DNA of 64,000 nucleotides from Panulirus ornatus (Eukaryota; Arthropoda; Malacostraca; Decapoda; Palinuridae). Shown here in pieces: positions 11,199-22,254 of the stretch. The stretch covers positions 5,545,782 to 5,609,781 of the forward strand of contig NC_092276.1 in NCBI RefSeq assembly GCF_036320965.1, read 5' to 3'. A program made the position numbers and the translations under genes. The notes below the pieces were generated by a model. That model did not search any database and was not told where the DNA came from. It was given only the letters and a program-made list of their open reading frames with translations. Position 1 is the first letter of the stretch, and each line of letters starts with the position of its first letter.

Positions 11199-11290
11199 AA
11201 AGATGATGATAGTGATGATGAAAATGATGATGATATTGATGATGAAAATGATGATGATATTGATGAAGAAAATGATATTGATGAAGAATG
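11199..11290. repeat. GATGAT/GAAAAT simple repeat
   Basis: Three- and nine-base steps of GATGATGATATTGATGA recur about four times. Confidence 0.75.
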
Positions 11291-11593
11291 GAGGGAAAAG
11301 AGGAAGAGAAAGATAAGGAAGAAACGGACACATCCAAAGCAAAACTATAAAACTATTAGAAATCGAAGTATTTTGAACTACTTTCATTTACTAAGGTTTG
11401 TGTGTCTGGTTATGGAACCAACTCAGACAATTGCATTGCATTAGTAATTTCCATGAAAATATCTGAAACTACAAATGTTTCAAAACAGTTGTTAGTCTGT
11501 AATAGGCACAGGTAACGAGCTCAGCTAACAATCATTTGAATAATTGAAGCACTAACCAGTTGTTCTGTAACATTTGAAACAAAGATGTGACTC

Positions 11594-11595
<2 letters not shown>

Positions 11596-11639
<44 letters not shown>
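11596..11639. repeat. (GT)n microsatellite
   Basis: About 22 perfect GT units. Confidence 0.97.
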
Positions 11640-11640
<1 letters not shown>

Positions 11641-12430
11641 AGTCTACTCCTGGCTAACTCGGTCTAGTGACTGTATGTAGGTAAACATCACGTGACCTGC
11701 AGAGGATCTGGGTAACGAAACGTTGTTTAGTCAGTCATACAGACGACCAGTGTCTGTCATCCAGCCGTACATACGCAGTGTACGGTACTGGCGTGTCTGT
11801 GCACCACCAGCTACTGTGTTCTGGAGTCTAGCAACAGAAAATGAGAGACGACCCGTCTGGTGACCGGGTAAGAGTCTTCTGCCGGTAACTGGTGAAGTAA
11901 TGGTTCGTACCGGGAAGAAGTGGATGAACAACGGTTGTATCATCATGCAGTAACCTGGGGGAACTACAGCGAGCGTTGTACCAATTTATCCTTCGGTTAT
12001 TTACAACAGCTACATACACTACGCAAGCCTAGCAATTTGAAGGGGGCGAACCGTCACAAATTGTTTCAGTTCGTGTAAGTTATCTTTATTTATGTTTCAG
12101 TAGATGTTGGAGGGGGGCATTCTTACCGTAATGATTAAGATGATTTACTGTGATGAAAAGCTCCAGCCACACGAACAATGTATTCTATTTGTTCACGTTC
12201 TATCATGGCGGGAAATACTCACGTCTTACAGAGGATAGTAATGTGCCGTTGTAAGGAACTGCTCACGACACGCATGGTCAAGCCACGGCTCCTGCCCATC
12301 TCAGGGGATCTATCAATATATGCAAATTAGTATCTTCAGGACCACGGAGGCCTTTTATCAGCTCACTCTCAAGTTCTTACAGTCAAAGTCTACCCCTGGC
12401 ACTCACGAGGGCCAGATCATTATGGGCCCT
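11640..12430. other. Unassigned mixed sequence
   Basis: No repeat and no convincing open frame was recognised. Confidence 0.5.
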
Positions 12431-12432
12431 GT

Positions 12433-12433
<1 letters not shown>

Positions 12434-12470
<37 letters not shown>
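12434..12470. repeat. (GT)n microsatellite
   Basis: About 18 perfect GT units. Confidence 0.97.
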
Positions 12471-12473
<3 letters not shown>

Positions 12474-12566
12474 TCACTTCTCTTACGCACGCCTGAATAT
12501 GTGTTTTTCCTGTGCATGTGCAGACATTTCCCTAATATCCTGGCCCTTGACCCAAGCCTTCACTCT

Positions 12567-12715
12567 CATTGCCAAGGGTCGTATCATCGTGCCCAGTGGT
12601 CACCCCCCAACATTCTCACCGTCGTACTATCATGGTTAAGGATCGTTGACCTTCATGTATAAGGGTCGTTCCCTTTGTGGTCAAGGGTCGTATGGTCGTC
12701 TTAATGTGGTTAAGA
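12567..12715. repeat. GGGTCGTACCGTC-family relic
   Basis: AAGGGTCGTATCATCGTGCC, CACCGTCGTACTATCATGG, AAGGATCGTTGACC, AAGGGTCGTTCCCTTTGTGG and AAGGGTCGTATGGTCGTC form about six diverged units of 20-27 bp. Confidence 0.7.
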
Positions 12716-12719
12716 GCGA

Positions 12720-13435
12720 AGGCAAACTAGATTCGTCTCTTTTCCTCTGATGTCAGTAGCTTGCCACCTTCCAGAAGAATATGTTACTAATGTGTCAAAA
12801 ATCTTCAGTTTTTTCGCATAATTACATATAATACATAAACACAAAGTCCAACGTCGAATCCGGATGCGTACACGAACACTTGTATGAAGGAAAACGATCA
12901 TACACTGAAGTGGAAACAATATCCTGCATCCGGCTGTACTTCATGAATAAATGAAAATAAAAATTATTCACAAAAGCTTTCAATATATTTTGGACCTAAG
13001 GATACATGACATACAGACACTCAGACTGCGAGAGGCAGTGGTGGTAGTAAAAAGGGAAGCATTACTAGTGACGACAGAGGGAGTCGAGGCAGGAACTGCT
13101 TCCATTATACCTCTCTTCATAACAAATATTTCAACATCATAACATTAAAGTGGACGTAACACTTCCTGCGTGAGACAGAATGTGAGACAGAGTCGCATGA
13201 TTCGTCTATATACGATATGTACACCCACGAAGGAGCCTACACGAACCTTACAAACTGTTTTGAGCTGATGAAGATGTGAGGGAGGAGACGTAGCCTGTCT
13301 GTAATGTCTCAACCTTCCACAGCAACATAATGCCACTGTGACTGTCTGAGTGTCTGAAGAAGGACTGCTCAGGTGAAACGTGTCAGAGGAAAAATGCTTT
13401 TACAAATGACAAGTCCAGTTTACATGGCTTGCTCT
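12720..13435. other. Unassigned mixed sequence
   Basis: A T-to-C rich start gives way to mixed sequence. No repeat or gene was recognised. Confidence 0.5.
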
Positions 13436-13504
13436 ATCATTATGATCATTATCATTATCATTATCATATTATTATCATATTATTATTATCATATATTATT
13501 ATCA

Positions 13505-13553
<49 letters not shown>

Positions 13554-13575
13554 CATAATTCTTATCATCATGATT
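13436..13575. repeat. (ATT)n/(ATC)n trinucleotide tract
   Basis: About 45 triplets, ATTATC mixed at both ends with a pure ATT core near 13505-13552. Confidence 0.95.
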
Positions 13576-13934
13576 ATTATTGAACTCGAAAAGAAAGGAA
13601 GAGGATGGATGTTGCAGACATTACGTGCCGGAGGACAACGTGTGGTGTGTGAGGCAGCCTGATCGTGTAAGGTGTGACAGAGTAAAACAGAAGTGTGGTA
13701 GTGAGAGCATCTTGATGAATGGCAGAGATGAAGGTGTTGGCATACACTGAGAGGATGACCAGTGAAAAACTGACAAAGAGGATCTGAGCGTCAGAAGCAG
13801 AGAAACAGAGAAAGAGATGGAGAGAGATGGAACCTTTGGGGTAACGGGACGGCATAAAATGCAAGTGATAGATGTGGTATACAACACCTGCTGATAGTGA
13901 GGTGAAACAGGGAATATGAAGCGGTCAAGCCACA

Positions 13935-14105
13935 TCATGATATCGTGTATGAGGCAGGGGTGAGCTCTGCTTTCGTTACATCATACACCACACCTGCAGC
14001 AAAAGAGGCAATTGCCTGTTCTTTCTTGACGCCAACTGCTAAAGCGGGAGAGGCAATTAGGAACAAACATGCTATTATTACCATTTCCAGCATCACTACA
14101 GTCAT
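13935..14105 (-). other. 56-residue open frame with a signal-peptide-like start
   Basis: ATG at 14105-14103 lies just after three near-consecutive in-frame stops. The frame ends at TGA 13937-13935. Residues 1-23 read MTVVMLEMVIIACLFLIASP then ALA, a hydrophobic core with an A-x-A type cleavage site, followed by VGVKKEQAIASFAAGVVYDV. Composition is not repetitive. A possible splice donor (CAG|GTGTGG) lies inside. Downstream on the same strand two other frames are hydrophobic, so this might be a broken or spliced membrane protein. The family is not recognised. Confidence 0.25.
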
Positions 14106-14314
14106 CGTTTATCATCAGTTGGCGCGAGCGTCAAATTTCTATACATAAAAAAATTAGGTTACTGCTGTAGACTGGAAATCCAATATGCTAAATCAGTGAC
14201 ATTATATTTATACAGTGTGACACCAGCTGCACTCTCGACACTGAAGGCCAGAACATTTTTACAGCGTTCACAGTTAATGGAACTTTTCCCTTTGGGAATA
14301 CTTTATTCCTTTAC

Positions 14315-14316
<2 letters not shown>

Positions 14317-14369
<53 letters not shown>
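14317..14369. repeat. (GT)n microsatellite
   Basis: About 26 perfect GT units. Confidence 0.97.
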
Positions 14370-14372
<3 letters not shown>

Positions 14373-14619
14373 CCTTGCTGTGCGGGGATGGAGTTCTGGT
14401 TGACCTTTCATTAATTCCTGGAAGTGAAGACCATCCCTGCCTCTGGCGACAGATGGACAAATCCAGGAGACCGAGAGGTGTCTTAGAAACTACTGGTGAC
14501 CAGACGACGAGACGAAGACAACTTGACACATGAACGACCACAAGTCCAGGGGTCAGGGGTCATCATCATGACCTGCACCGAAATTACATCATACATTAAA
14601 CTTTACCTCAGAAAATACT

Positions 14620-14756
<137 letters not shown>

Positions 14757-15010
14757 GCAGTGGCAAAATCACGTCATAGAAGAATGACTCATGAAAGCCC
14801 ATATCCTCCCCAAACACAAGAGATATGTATCTGAACATCACCCCCCCCCGGCACCCTCCCTACCCCCCCAAACATCTCCCACCTGAGGTGAGAGACGACG
14901 CTTTAACCTGGCCAGGGAGCCACTGCTTCCTCAGGAGATCGGAAAACGTTAAACAACTGAACATTACGGGCGTAGGAGGACGACCTCCAGCTGCGGGGCG
15001 GGAGAAACTC

Positions 15011-15013
<3 letters not shown>

Positions 15014-15066
<53 letters not shown>
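15014..15066. repeat. (CA)n microsatellite
   Basis: About 26 perfect CA units. A C-run and GC-rich stretch lie upstream (14842-14880). Confidence 0.97.
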
Positions 15067-15067
<1 letters not shown>

Positions 15068-15167
15068 ATCGCCAGCCAGAAAGGTTCTCCTTCAGGAGGC
15101 GGAGGGAGGAGGATAGGACGAGCAAGCTGAATGACATGACATGACCTGTAGATATGAGGTGGTTTGA

Positions 15168-15299
15168 GGTCAACAGTCGTCACCAATTCTGACCCAGGTC
15201 AACAGTGGTGACCTGGGCTGACCTAAGTCAAGAGTAGTGACCTGGGGTGACACAGACCAACAAGCGTGATCTAGGATGACCCAGGTCAACAAGGGCACG
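15168..15299. repeat. 29-bp degenerate tandem repeat, 4.5 copies
   Basis: Units start at 15168, 15197, 15226, 15255 and 15284 (partial), with the pattern GGTCAACAGTGGTGACCTGG then GCTGACCTA. Adjoining units create AGGTCA and TGACCT half-sites in both orientations, for example AGGTCA followed 7 bp later by TGACCT. The period was counted from the sequence. Confidence 0.8.
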
Positions 15300-15502
15300 C
15301 CGCCCTCTGGCCAGCCAACCAGCCCCAGCCAGCCACCAGTCATGAGGAAATTGCTTGTTGATCAATATGAGAGTTTTGACGACCATAAGGGTATAACGAC
15401 CCTAACTCCATGGTAAGGTATGTTCATAAGTGGCAGGGGAAGGGAGGAGGGTACTGAGCGGTGGAGGGAAGAAAACCAGGTGCTCCCCCTCTGGCTGTCC
15501 CC

Positions 15503-15529
15503 TGTGTGTGTGTGTGTGTGTGTGTGTGT
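15503..15529. repeat. (GT)n microsatellite
   Basis: About 13 perfect GT units. Confidence 0.95.
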
Positions 15530-15688
15530 ACCTGCACAGTGCTGGTCTCTAAGGTGCCATAATTACCCACCTAACGTGTAAATTAGTGACATTAGACCAA
15601 ATTATAAAACTGCATACGCCAAAATTACTCACTATCGTCGTTAGTAAATCAGTGCAGGTAATATCCATGTCTTTAAGGAATTATGGTG

Positions 15689-15693
<5 letters not shown>

Positions 15694-15752
<59 letters not shown>
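15694..15752. repeat. (GT)n microsatellite, 3' tail of a SINE
   Basis: About 29 GT units. On the minus strand this is an (AC)n tract directly at the 3' end of the family C element. Confidence 0.95.
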
Positions 15753-15755
<3 letters not shown>

Positions 15756-16012
15756 GGGGAAAGAGTTTTACATTCGTGTTGCCTCGTCTCTCTACCTTAC
15801 ATATGTGTACCATGTGTTGAGTCCTACTGACGTATAGACACACACACACACCAGCCTAGGCCAGGATCCCATTTATCGACCAACCTCGAAGGAAGGTTGG
15901 ACACCTGGGTTGTGTGTAAGCTGACTGCCACACCCAGGATTCGAACCCATGCGAGTCCAACCCCGGGCTGGACCGTGTTGAGTTATGGTCAGTGAGCAGT
16001 GTGCGCGTCGTG
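15753..16012 (-). mobile_element. Family C tRNA-derived SINE
   Basis: Read on the minus strand, the head carries CACTGACCATAACTC and, about 40 bp later, GGTTCGAATCCTGGGTG, which is a good Pol III B box (GGTTCGAATCC). The body continues with CCAGGTGTCCAACC, GTTGGTCGATAAATGGGATC and AGGACTCAACACATGGTACA. It ends with AAAACTCTTTCCCCGTAAC and an (AC)n tail. Relatives lie at 24964-25096 (head) and 63836-64000. The tRNA-like head and dinucleotide tail fit a tRNA-derived SINE. The A box is less clear than the B box. No coding capacity. Confidence 0.8.
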
Positions 16013-16232
16013 CTGGGGAGGGTAAGGTGAGTGACGAGTAGTTGATATCTTCTGAATAACCAACGACATTATAGAGAAAGAAAACAATGTATGTCTTACT
16101 GCAGGAGAGGAGGTATAGTCTGCAACAACACTGCCACAGATAACAGCTAGAACGTGGTAACGAAGGGCAGCCGTCGCTCTGTATCCTGAAGGAGGAGAAC
16201 CAGAGACACACCTGGTGATCACTGAAGAAAAC

Positions 16233-16387
16233 TGTCTGTACCAAGGTGGTTCCTCCTGCGGCAGGGTATGTCTGTACCAAGGTGGCTCCTCCTGCGGCAG
16301 GGTATGTCTGTACCAAGGTGGCTCCTCCTGCGGCAGGGTATGTCTGTACCAAGGTGGCTCCTCCTGCGGCAGGGTATGTCTGTACCG
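16233..16387. repeat. 36-bp minisatellite, 4.3 copies
   Basis: Units start at 16233, 16269, 16305 and 16341, plus a partial one at 16377, almost identical (TGTCTGTACCAAGGTGGCTC then CTCCTGCGGCAGGGTA). The 36-bp period keeps all frames open and yields 12-residue repeats on both strands. Confidence 0.95.
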
Positions 16388-16621
16388 CCGCCGTCTTCAC
16401 ACTGCAGAGTAAGGTCCTCTCTCGTGGGTACAGAGAGACCGTCATGCTACACAACACTATCATCCTTCATCAAAGACTCAGTGTGATGAGTGGGACACCA
16501 GCGACAGCCTGTTTCTGATGCTCCGAGGCGCAGTATGTGACCCGACGGCCATGGAAATGAAAGGAGAAAATGAAAGTAAAAATCGGAAGACCGAAAAAGA
16601 AAAGACGACGAGAAAGTGATA

Positions 16622-17340
<719 letters not shown>

Positions 17341-17343
17341 ATT

Positions 17344-17375
17344 TACTATTATTATTATTATTATTATTATTATTA

Positions 17376-17430
<55 letters not shown>

Positions 17431-17450
17431 CATTATTATTATTATTATTA

Positions 17451-17487
<37 letters not shown>

Positions 17488-17505
17488 CATCATTATCATT
17501 ATCAA
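17344..17505. repeat. (ATT)n/(ATC)n trinucleotide tract
   Basis: About 54 triplets, mostly ATT with scattered ATC. Confidence 0.97.
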
Positions 17506-17634
17506 CAGTAGATCAACGACAAGTAGTCCCGGAGCAGGCGGTGCACACACCCATCACCGTGATCTGCACAAGACGAACTGAATACATATTTTCTTTGACA
17601 TTATCAAGGTGACGGAGGGAGCCCTGACACCAGT

Positions 17635-17826
17635 GGTATGAGGTAGCAGTGGTATGAGGTAACTGTGGTGTGAGGTAGCAGTAGTATGAGGTAACTGCGG
17701 TATGAGGTAGCAGTGGTATGAGGTAGCAGTGGTATGAGGTAGCTGTGGTATGAGGTAGCAGTGGTATGAGGTAGCTGTGGTATGAGGTAGCAGAGGTATG
17801 AGGTAGTAGTGGCATGAGGTATCAGA
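17635..17826. repeat. 16-bp minisatellite, 12 copies
   Basis: Unit GGTATGAGGTAGCAGT repeats 12 times, with AGCAGT, AACTGT and AGCTGT variants mixed along the array. Confidence 0.95.
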
Positions 17827-17894
17827 ATTATGAGGACATTGCCTCTCCCTTAGCCGTGATAGATTATGGTACAGGTCAGCATGAGGGGTTCACC

Positions 17895-18150
17895 TCATCT
17901 CGAGTTGTGTGGTGCCACACGACCCTAGCTGACGCGACCTACTGGTTCTTAACCATTGTGGACAGTGGTACGACCAGCCTGGAACACGAAGGTACGACCC
18001 TCGAGCACAGCAGTATGACCCAAGCTTAGACGGTGCGACCACTGGGTCAAAAGCCACACCATCATACTCAAGGGTCATATGACTTTGTTCAGAGGTCATA
18101 CTGTCGTGGTCATGAGACGTAAAGTTGTGCTCAATGGATCAGCAGTCAAA
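17895..18150. repeat. GGGTCGTACCGTC-family relic, both orientations
   Basis: The left part reads in reverse (CACACGACCCTAG, GGTACGACCCTCG, GTATGACCCAAG, GGTGCGACCACTG). The right part (from about 18070) reads forward (AAGGGTCATATGACTTTG, AGAGGTCATACTGTCGTGGT). Spacing is about 23-28 bp. Confidence 0.6.
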
Positions 18151-18284
18151 ATTATAGGTCTCAGTACCAAATGCCTTCGTCACACATCATGTCTTCCTCT
18201 GGTATCAAGAAGGTTCACAACATCAACAACTTATATCTTTCTTATCTGCTACAAACACTGGCTGCCCAGTTAGAAATCTCTCTA

Positions 18285-18392
18285 AAAATGTGTGTGGGTA
18301 TCATGACTCCAGACACAGTGAAAATGTGTGCGGGTATTATGAATCCAGACACAGTGAAAATGTGTGCGGGTATTATGAATCCAGACACATTA
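18285..18392. repeat. 36-bp tandem repeat, 3 copies
   Basis: AAAATGTGTGCGGGTATTAT then GAATCCAGACACAGTG, three copies. The last two are nearly identical. Confidence 0.92.
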
Positions 18393-18458
18393 AAAATTCC
18401 ATCAAGGATTCAACCAAAAACTTCACTATAACCCCGAACGATTTCTCTGGACACAAGC

Positions 18459-18514
18459 CTTCCCCCCTGATTGCTGGGGAACTACAGACTTCCCCCTGAT
18501 TGCTGGGGAGCTAC
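18459..18514. repeat. 28-bp tandem duplication
   Basis: CTTCCCCCTGATTGCTGGGG then A(A/G)CTACA(G/A) occurs twice in succession. Confidence 0.85.
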
Positions 18515-18990
18515 AAGCCACGGAAAGGCACGTGAAGCCCCCATAAATTACCCGATCGAACCCGTGTCCTCGCTGCTGGTGTTGGAGAACGACACCACTG
18601 CGCCACCTGTGTTTGATTCACGGTTCCCCAGCATGCTACGTCGGATCCTAAATTTCTCCTGTTCATGTACAATTCTTGCTGGGGGTCTGTATAGCCAGAC
18701 ACGTAGCGCAAGGCTTGGGGAAGCAGGCTGGGGGAGGGGAAGGATATGTTCTGATGTGATTGTGGCGTAGCAGGGGAAGGGGGGGGGTGTGGAAATAGGG
18801 GCAAATGGTGATAATAGGAAGGGAAATGGGTTTCCAGGAGGGGGGAACCGAGGAAGGGAAGTGGCGAGGGATTGTATGATGGGGAGAAGAAGGTGTGGTG
18901 AGTGTGAATGGTGGAGTGGAGGAGACAACTGAGGTCACGGTGGGGTTATGTGACGACCTACGCGAGGAACATGACGGAACTAACAATAAC
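18515..18990. other. Unassigned, G-rich on the plus strand
   Basis: 18710-18900 is a purine/G-rich, low-complexity stretch (GGGGAAGG-type) without a clear period. Its long open frames are proline/serine rich on the minus strand and look like composition artefacts. Confidence 0.5.

Positions 18991-18992
<2 letters not shown>

Positions 18993-19062
<70 letters not shown>
18993..19062. repeat. (GA)n microsatellite
   Basis: About 35 perfect GA units. Confidence 0.97.
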
Positions 19063-19066
<4 letters not shown>

Positions 19067-19734
19067 TACTAGAGCCAGGAGTAATTTGAGTGAGCTAGGA
19101 GAGAACAACGTGTGTAAGTCAAGCGTCCTGGATGGAACACTGGTGTGGGTAAAAGTCAAGGATATACAGGAAGTGGGCAACACACACAAGTGAGTTAAAC
19201 CTTCACAGGCACTGGAAAAATATGGCAAATTAACAACAGATGTTTTTCTAAAAGTTAGATTAGAAAAGAGGGGAAAAAATTTACATTTTTCCGAAATTTC
19301 ATAATACAACGAGTGAAAATGGCGTACATGATGACACATTTTTACGCTCAAATCACTCATGCTGTTGTTGTTCTTGTGTGATGTTTACATGAAGATCTAG
19401 GAGGGTGATGGAAGGCCGTCAGGGGTACACACCCGCGTCCTGACCTCCGTCCAGGAGAGGAGATGTGGGGAGATGATGTGAGCGAGGAAGACACGAGATG
19501 TAAAGGGAGAGGCAGACAGACAGACATAGAGGCTCATGCAATACAGCCGGGGATGATGAGAGAAGCCTCACACAGGGCCTGATCCCAGGCTCGGGTCACG
19601 CTAGTAATGCAGGAGGAGGAACCACTACATGCGTCCTCACCCTGGCTAATAACCCAAACATTGTGGAAAAGAAGAAGAAAGACTGAGCAGAGGCAAAACA
19701 ATGCCCGACCCTCCACGATCAATCAACGAATGTC

Positions 19735-19870
19735 ATGGTCCACGTCATCAATCAACTGACCAATCACCTTGCTGAAGTGCTCTGACGTCACTAGATGGGC
19801 CTAGATTAGGGGCGTATGCGCGCGCCAGTCCTGAGTGATGGCTGTTTAATTCAATTTTGCATGAATGATG
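19735..19870 (+). promoter_or_regulatory. Candidate regulatory cluster (CCAAT and CRE)
   Basis: CCAATCA (19760-19766), a perfect cAMP-response palindrome TGACGTCA (19783-19790), a GCGCGCGCC patch (about 19818) and TTTTGCATGAATG (octamer-like, about 19855) lie within 120 bp in otherwise non-repetitive sequence. Each motif is known from animal promoters, but chance occurrence in 64 kb is possible. No gene was recognised downstream. Confidence 0.25.
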
Positions 19871-20176
19871 TGTAGGGAAGACAGCCTCATTACCATAAGT
19901 GTTGAATTATTACAGGGATACATACCGCCCCTCGCTCGATATTTTGAGCTGGGGGAAGTTTTCTCTGGCTGCGCACGTAGAAAAACGAAAACAAAAAAAA
20001 TCCCAAATATCGTCAATAGTAATGATAACAATAAATGTCATTTCGATCGTGCACTTGCAGGACAGAGTTTCTTATACATACGATCATTAACGGCAGATTG
20101 TACACTGGTGAACAGTTCTGTCTGGCCCGCAAAAACTTCGCCTGGACTTGTGCAAATCTTGACAGAAAACTTCTGA
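19865..20176 (+). other. Unrecognised 103-codon open frame
   Basis: It starts ATGATGTGTAGG about 75 bp after the TGACGTCA palindrome and ends just before the 17-bp array. The translation has mixed composition with a basic patch (CARRKTKTKKIPNIV) and no visible domain. A repeat-derived or chance frame is more likely than a gene. Confidence 0.15.
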
Positions 20177-20180
20177 ACAG

Positions 20181-20437
20181 TGTCAAGTGTCAAGTCTGGG
20201 ACAACTTCAAGACTGGGACAACTTCAAGTTTGGGACAACTTCAAGTTTGGGACAACTTCAAGTTCGGGACAACAAGACTGGGACAACTTCAAGTTTGGGA
20301 CAACTTCAAGTTTGGGACAACTTGAAGACTGGGACAACTTCAAGTTTGGGACAACTTCAAGTTTGGGACAACTTCAAGTTTGGGACAACTTCAAGACTGG
20401 GACAACTTCAAGACTGGGACAACTTCAAGACTGGGAT
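20181..20437. repeat. 17-bp minisatellite, about 15 copies
   Basis: GGGACAACTTCAAGTTT and GGGACAACTTCAAGACT units alternate irregularly, with one shortened unit near 20266. The period is not a multiple of three, so frames rotate (DNFK, TTS, GQLQ). Confidence 0.95.
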
Positions 20438-20660
20438 ACATTATGAGTGAGGCTACATTAGATCATTAATAACCAGGAATCATCATTAGTCTTTTGCATG
20501 GTCTTGAAAGTTACCAGGAAAGAGAGGTTGATGGGGTTGAGGGGGGGGTAATTCTGGGGAGTTGGAGACCGAGGCTTTGATAGATGAGAGGAGGGGGTGG
20601 GGGGGGGGGTGTTTAGGTCAGGCAGGGGTCCTGGAAGGGTAAGGAGGGAGGGGAGGATAA
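20438..20660. other. Unassigned, G-runs
   Basis: G-runs of 7-10 near 20540 and 20600 occur in purine-rich sequence. No gene was seen. Confidence 0.5.
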
Positions 20661-20879
20661 GAGCGAGTGTGAGAGTGGGGTGAGGGTAGTGATGATGGTG
20701 CAGATGTGTGAGGCACGGGAGGATGAGGTGAGGGAGCGAGTGTGAGAGTGGGGTGAGGGTAGTGATGATGGTGCAGATGTGTGAGGCACGGGAGGATGAG
20801 GTGAGGGAGCGAGTGTGAGAGTGGGGTGAGGGTAGTGATGATGGTGCAGATGTGTGAGGCACGGGAGGATGAGGTGAGG
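20661..20879. repeat. 73-bp tandem repeat, 3 copies
   Basis: Units start at 20661, 20734 and 20807 and are essentially identical (GAGCGAGTGTGAGAGTGGGG then TGAGGGTAGTGATGATGGTG). This is the longest period among the clear arrays. Confidence 0.95.
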
Positions 20880-20968
20880 ACAGACGGCCGGGTGGGTGAT
20901 GTACAGATGACACACGACCAGCACTCAACACTGGGTCAGGCAGTCATGCCCCACGTTATAACGGGAGC

Positions 20969-21215
20969 AATGGCGCCGCTGTAAATCAGAAACCAGGCGG
21001 CGATGTAAATAAGAAACCAGGCGCCGATGTAAACCAGGCGGCGCTGTAAATAAGAAACCAGGCGCCGATGTAAATAAAATTAGTAGCCAGGCGGCGCTAT
21101 AAATAAAATTAGAAACCTGGCGGCGCTGTAAATAAAAATCTATCAGGTGGCTATAATTAGAATTAGATACCAAGTGATGTTGTAAATTACATTAGAAACC
21201 AGGTGGCAATGTCAA
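20969..21215. repeat. Minisatellite, core AAACCAGGCGGCGCTGTAAAT
   Basis: About nine units of 19-33 bp vary by a spacer of AAG, AAAATTAG or nothing. Divergence increases to the right. CGGCG and CGCCG variants alternate near the left end. Confidence 0.85.
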
Positions 21216-21395
21216 TAATTTAGAAAACGATTAGTACGTGAGGTGGGTTGGTTAGTGAGGAGCCTCCACCCCGGTACTTCACCCTTTCCATCCCCACTAA
21301 CATCCTCCACCCCCCACGCCCCTTCCTCTCCCTCCCATATCATCTCCATGATACCCCTCCCTTCTTCCTCCTCACCCTCCCTTTTGCTTTATCCC

Positions 21396-21665
21396 TCCCC
21401 TCACCCCACCCTCGCTTCTCCCCTCACCTCGCCCTCGCTCCTCCCCTCATCCTACCCGCGCTCCTCCCCTCACCCCACCTTCGCTCCTCCCCTCACTCCA
21501 CCCTCGCTCCTTCCCTCACCCCGCTCCCGCTCCTCCCCTCACTCCACCCTCGCTCCTTCCCTCACCCCGCTCCCGCTCCTCCCCTCACTCCACCCTCGCT
21601 CCTTCCCTCACCCCGCTCTCGCTCCACCCCTCACCCCATCCTCGCTCCTCCCCTCACCCCGCCCC
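21396..21665. repeat. 23-bp minisatellite, about 11 copies
   Basis: CGCTCCTCCCCTCACTCCAC then CCT repeats at a counted period of 23 (21482, 21505, 21528). The sequence is pyrimidine-only apart from G and A once or twice per unit. Confidence 0.93.
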
Positions 21666-21786
21666 CCACTGAAGGGTTCCTCGATCAATGAGAATTAAGC
21701 ACAGCTGAATGGGTTTCCTGATGTCGCCAGATTAATATTGGTGCTGGCCAAGTGGCGGGCCGGGACGGCTTCCTGCACGGCTTTGG

Positions 21787-21819
21787 GCGGTGCGGTGCGG
21801 TGCGGTGCGGTGCGGTGTG
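21787..21819. repeat. (GGTGC)n pentanucleotide repeat
   Basis: About six GGTGC units, ending in GGTGTGG. Confidence 0.9.
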
Positions 21820-22254
21820 GTATTACCGTAATGGAGATCCCGTACCTTTGTTCCACGGGATATAATCCGGGTATCATCCTTGCCATTAAATGAGGATATA
21901 TTACTTGCCTCTGACGTTCGCCAGCAGCTCGTACTTCCAGCCCTGAAATTATAATTAATGGTTAACATATTCCACGTTGGGGGGTGCGCTACCTTCTGCA
22001 CGGCCACCACTCCACCTTCTCTTCCTTCCCTCATCACCCCCACCCTGGACGTGGTGGTGGTGGCAAATATCATTTTAAAGCGAATACCTCATCACCTTGT
22101 GGCTGGTTCACTCGCTTTCTTACGTGACATTTTATCGAAGACCAGTATTGCCGGGGTGGCATGCAGGGGGGAGGGGAGGGTGGCAGGCCAGCCATTATTA
22201 CAGAGGGCGGCGGACATGGTAACAGCGGCCGTAACTCAGTTATTCCGCCGGCAG

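Noticed and set aside
13577..13938. Hydrophobic minus-strand frames as an ionotropic-receptor-like membrane protein
   Set aside because: Two overlapping frames are equally open, the SVYANTFISAI resemblance to a receptor helix is too short, and no continuous protein can be drawn.
15935..15965. tRNA gene at the B box of the family C element
   Set aside because: Only the head is tRNA-like. The body and (AC)n tail and the other copies show that it is a SINE.
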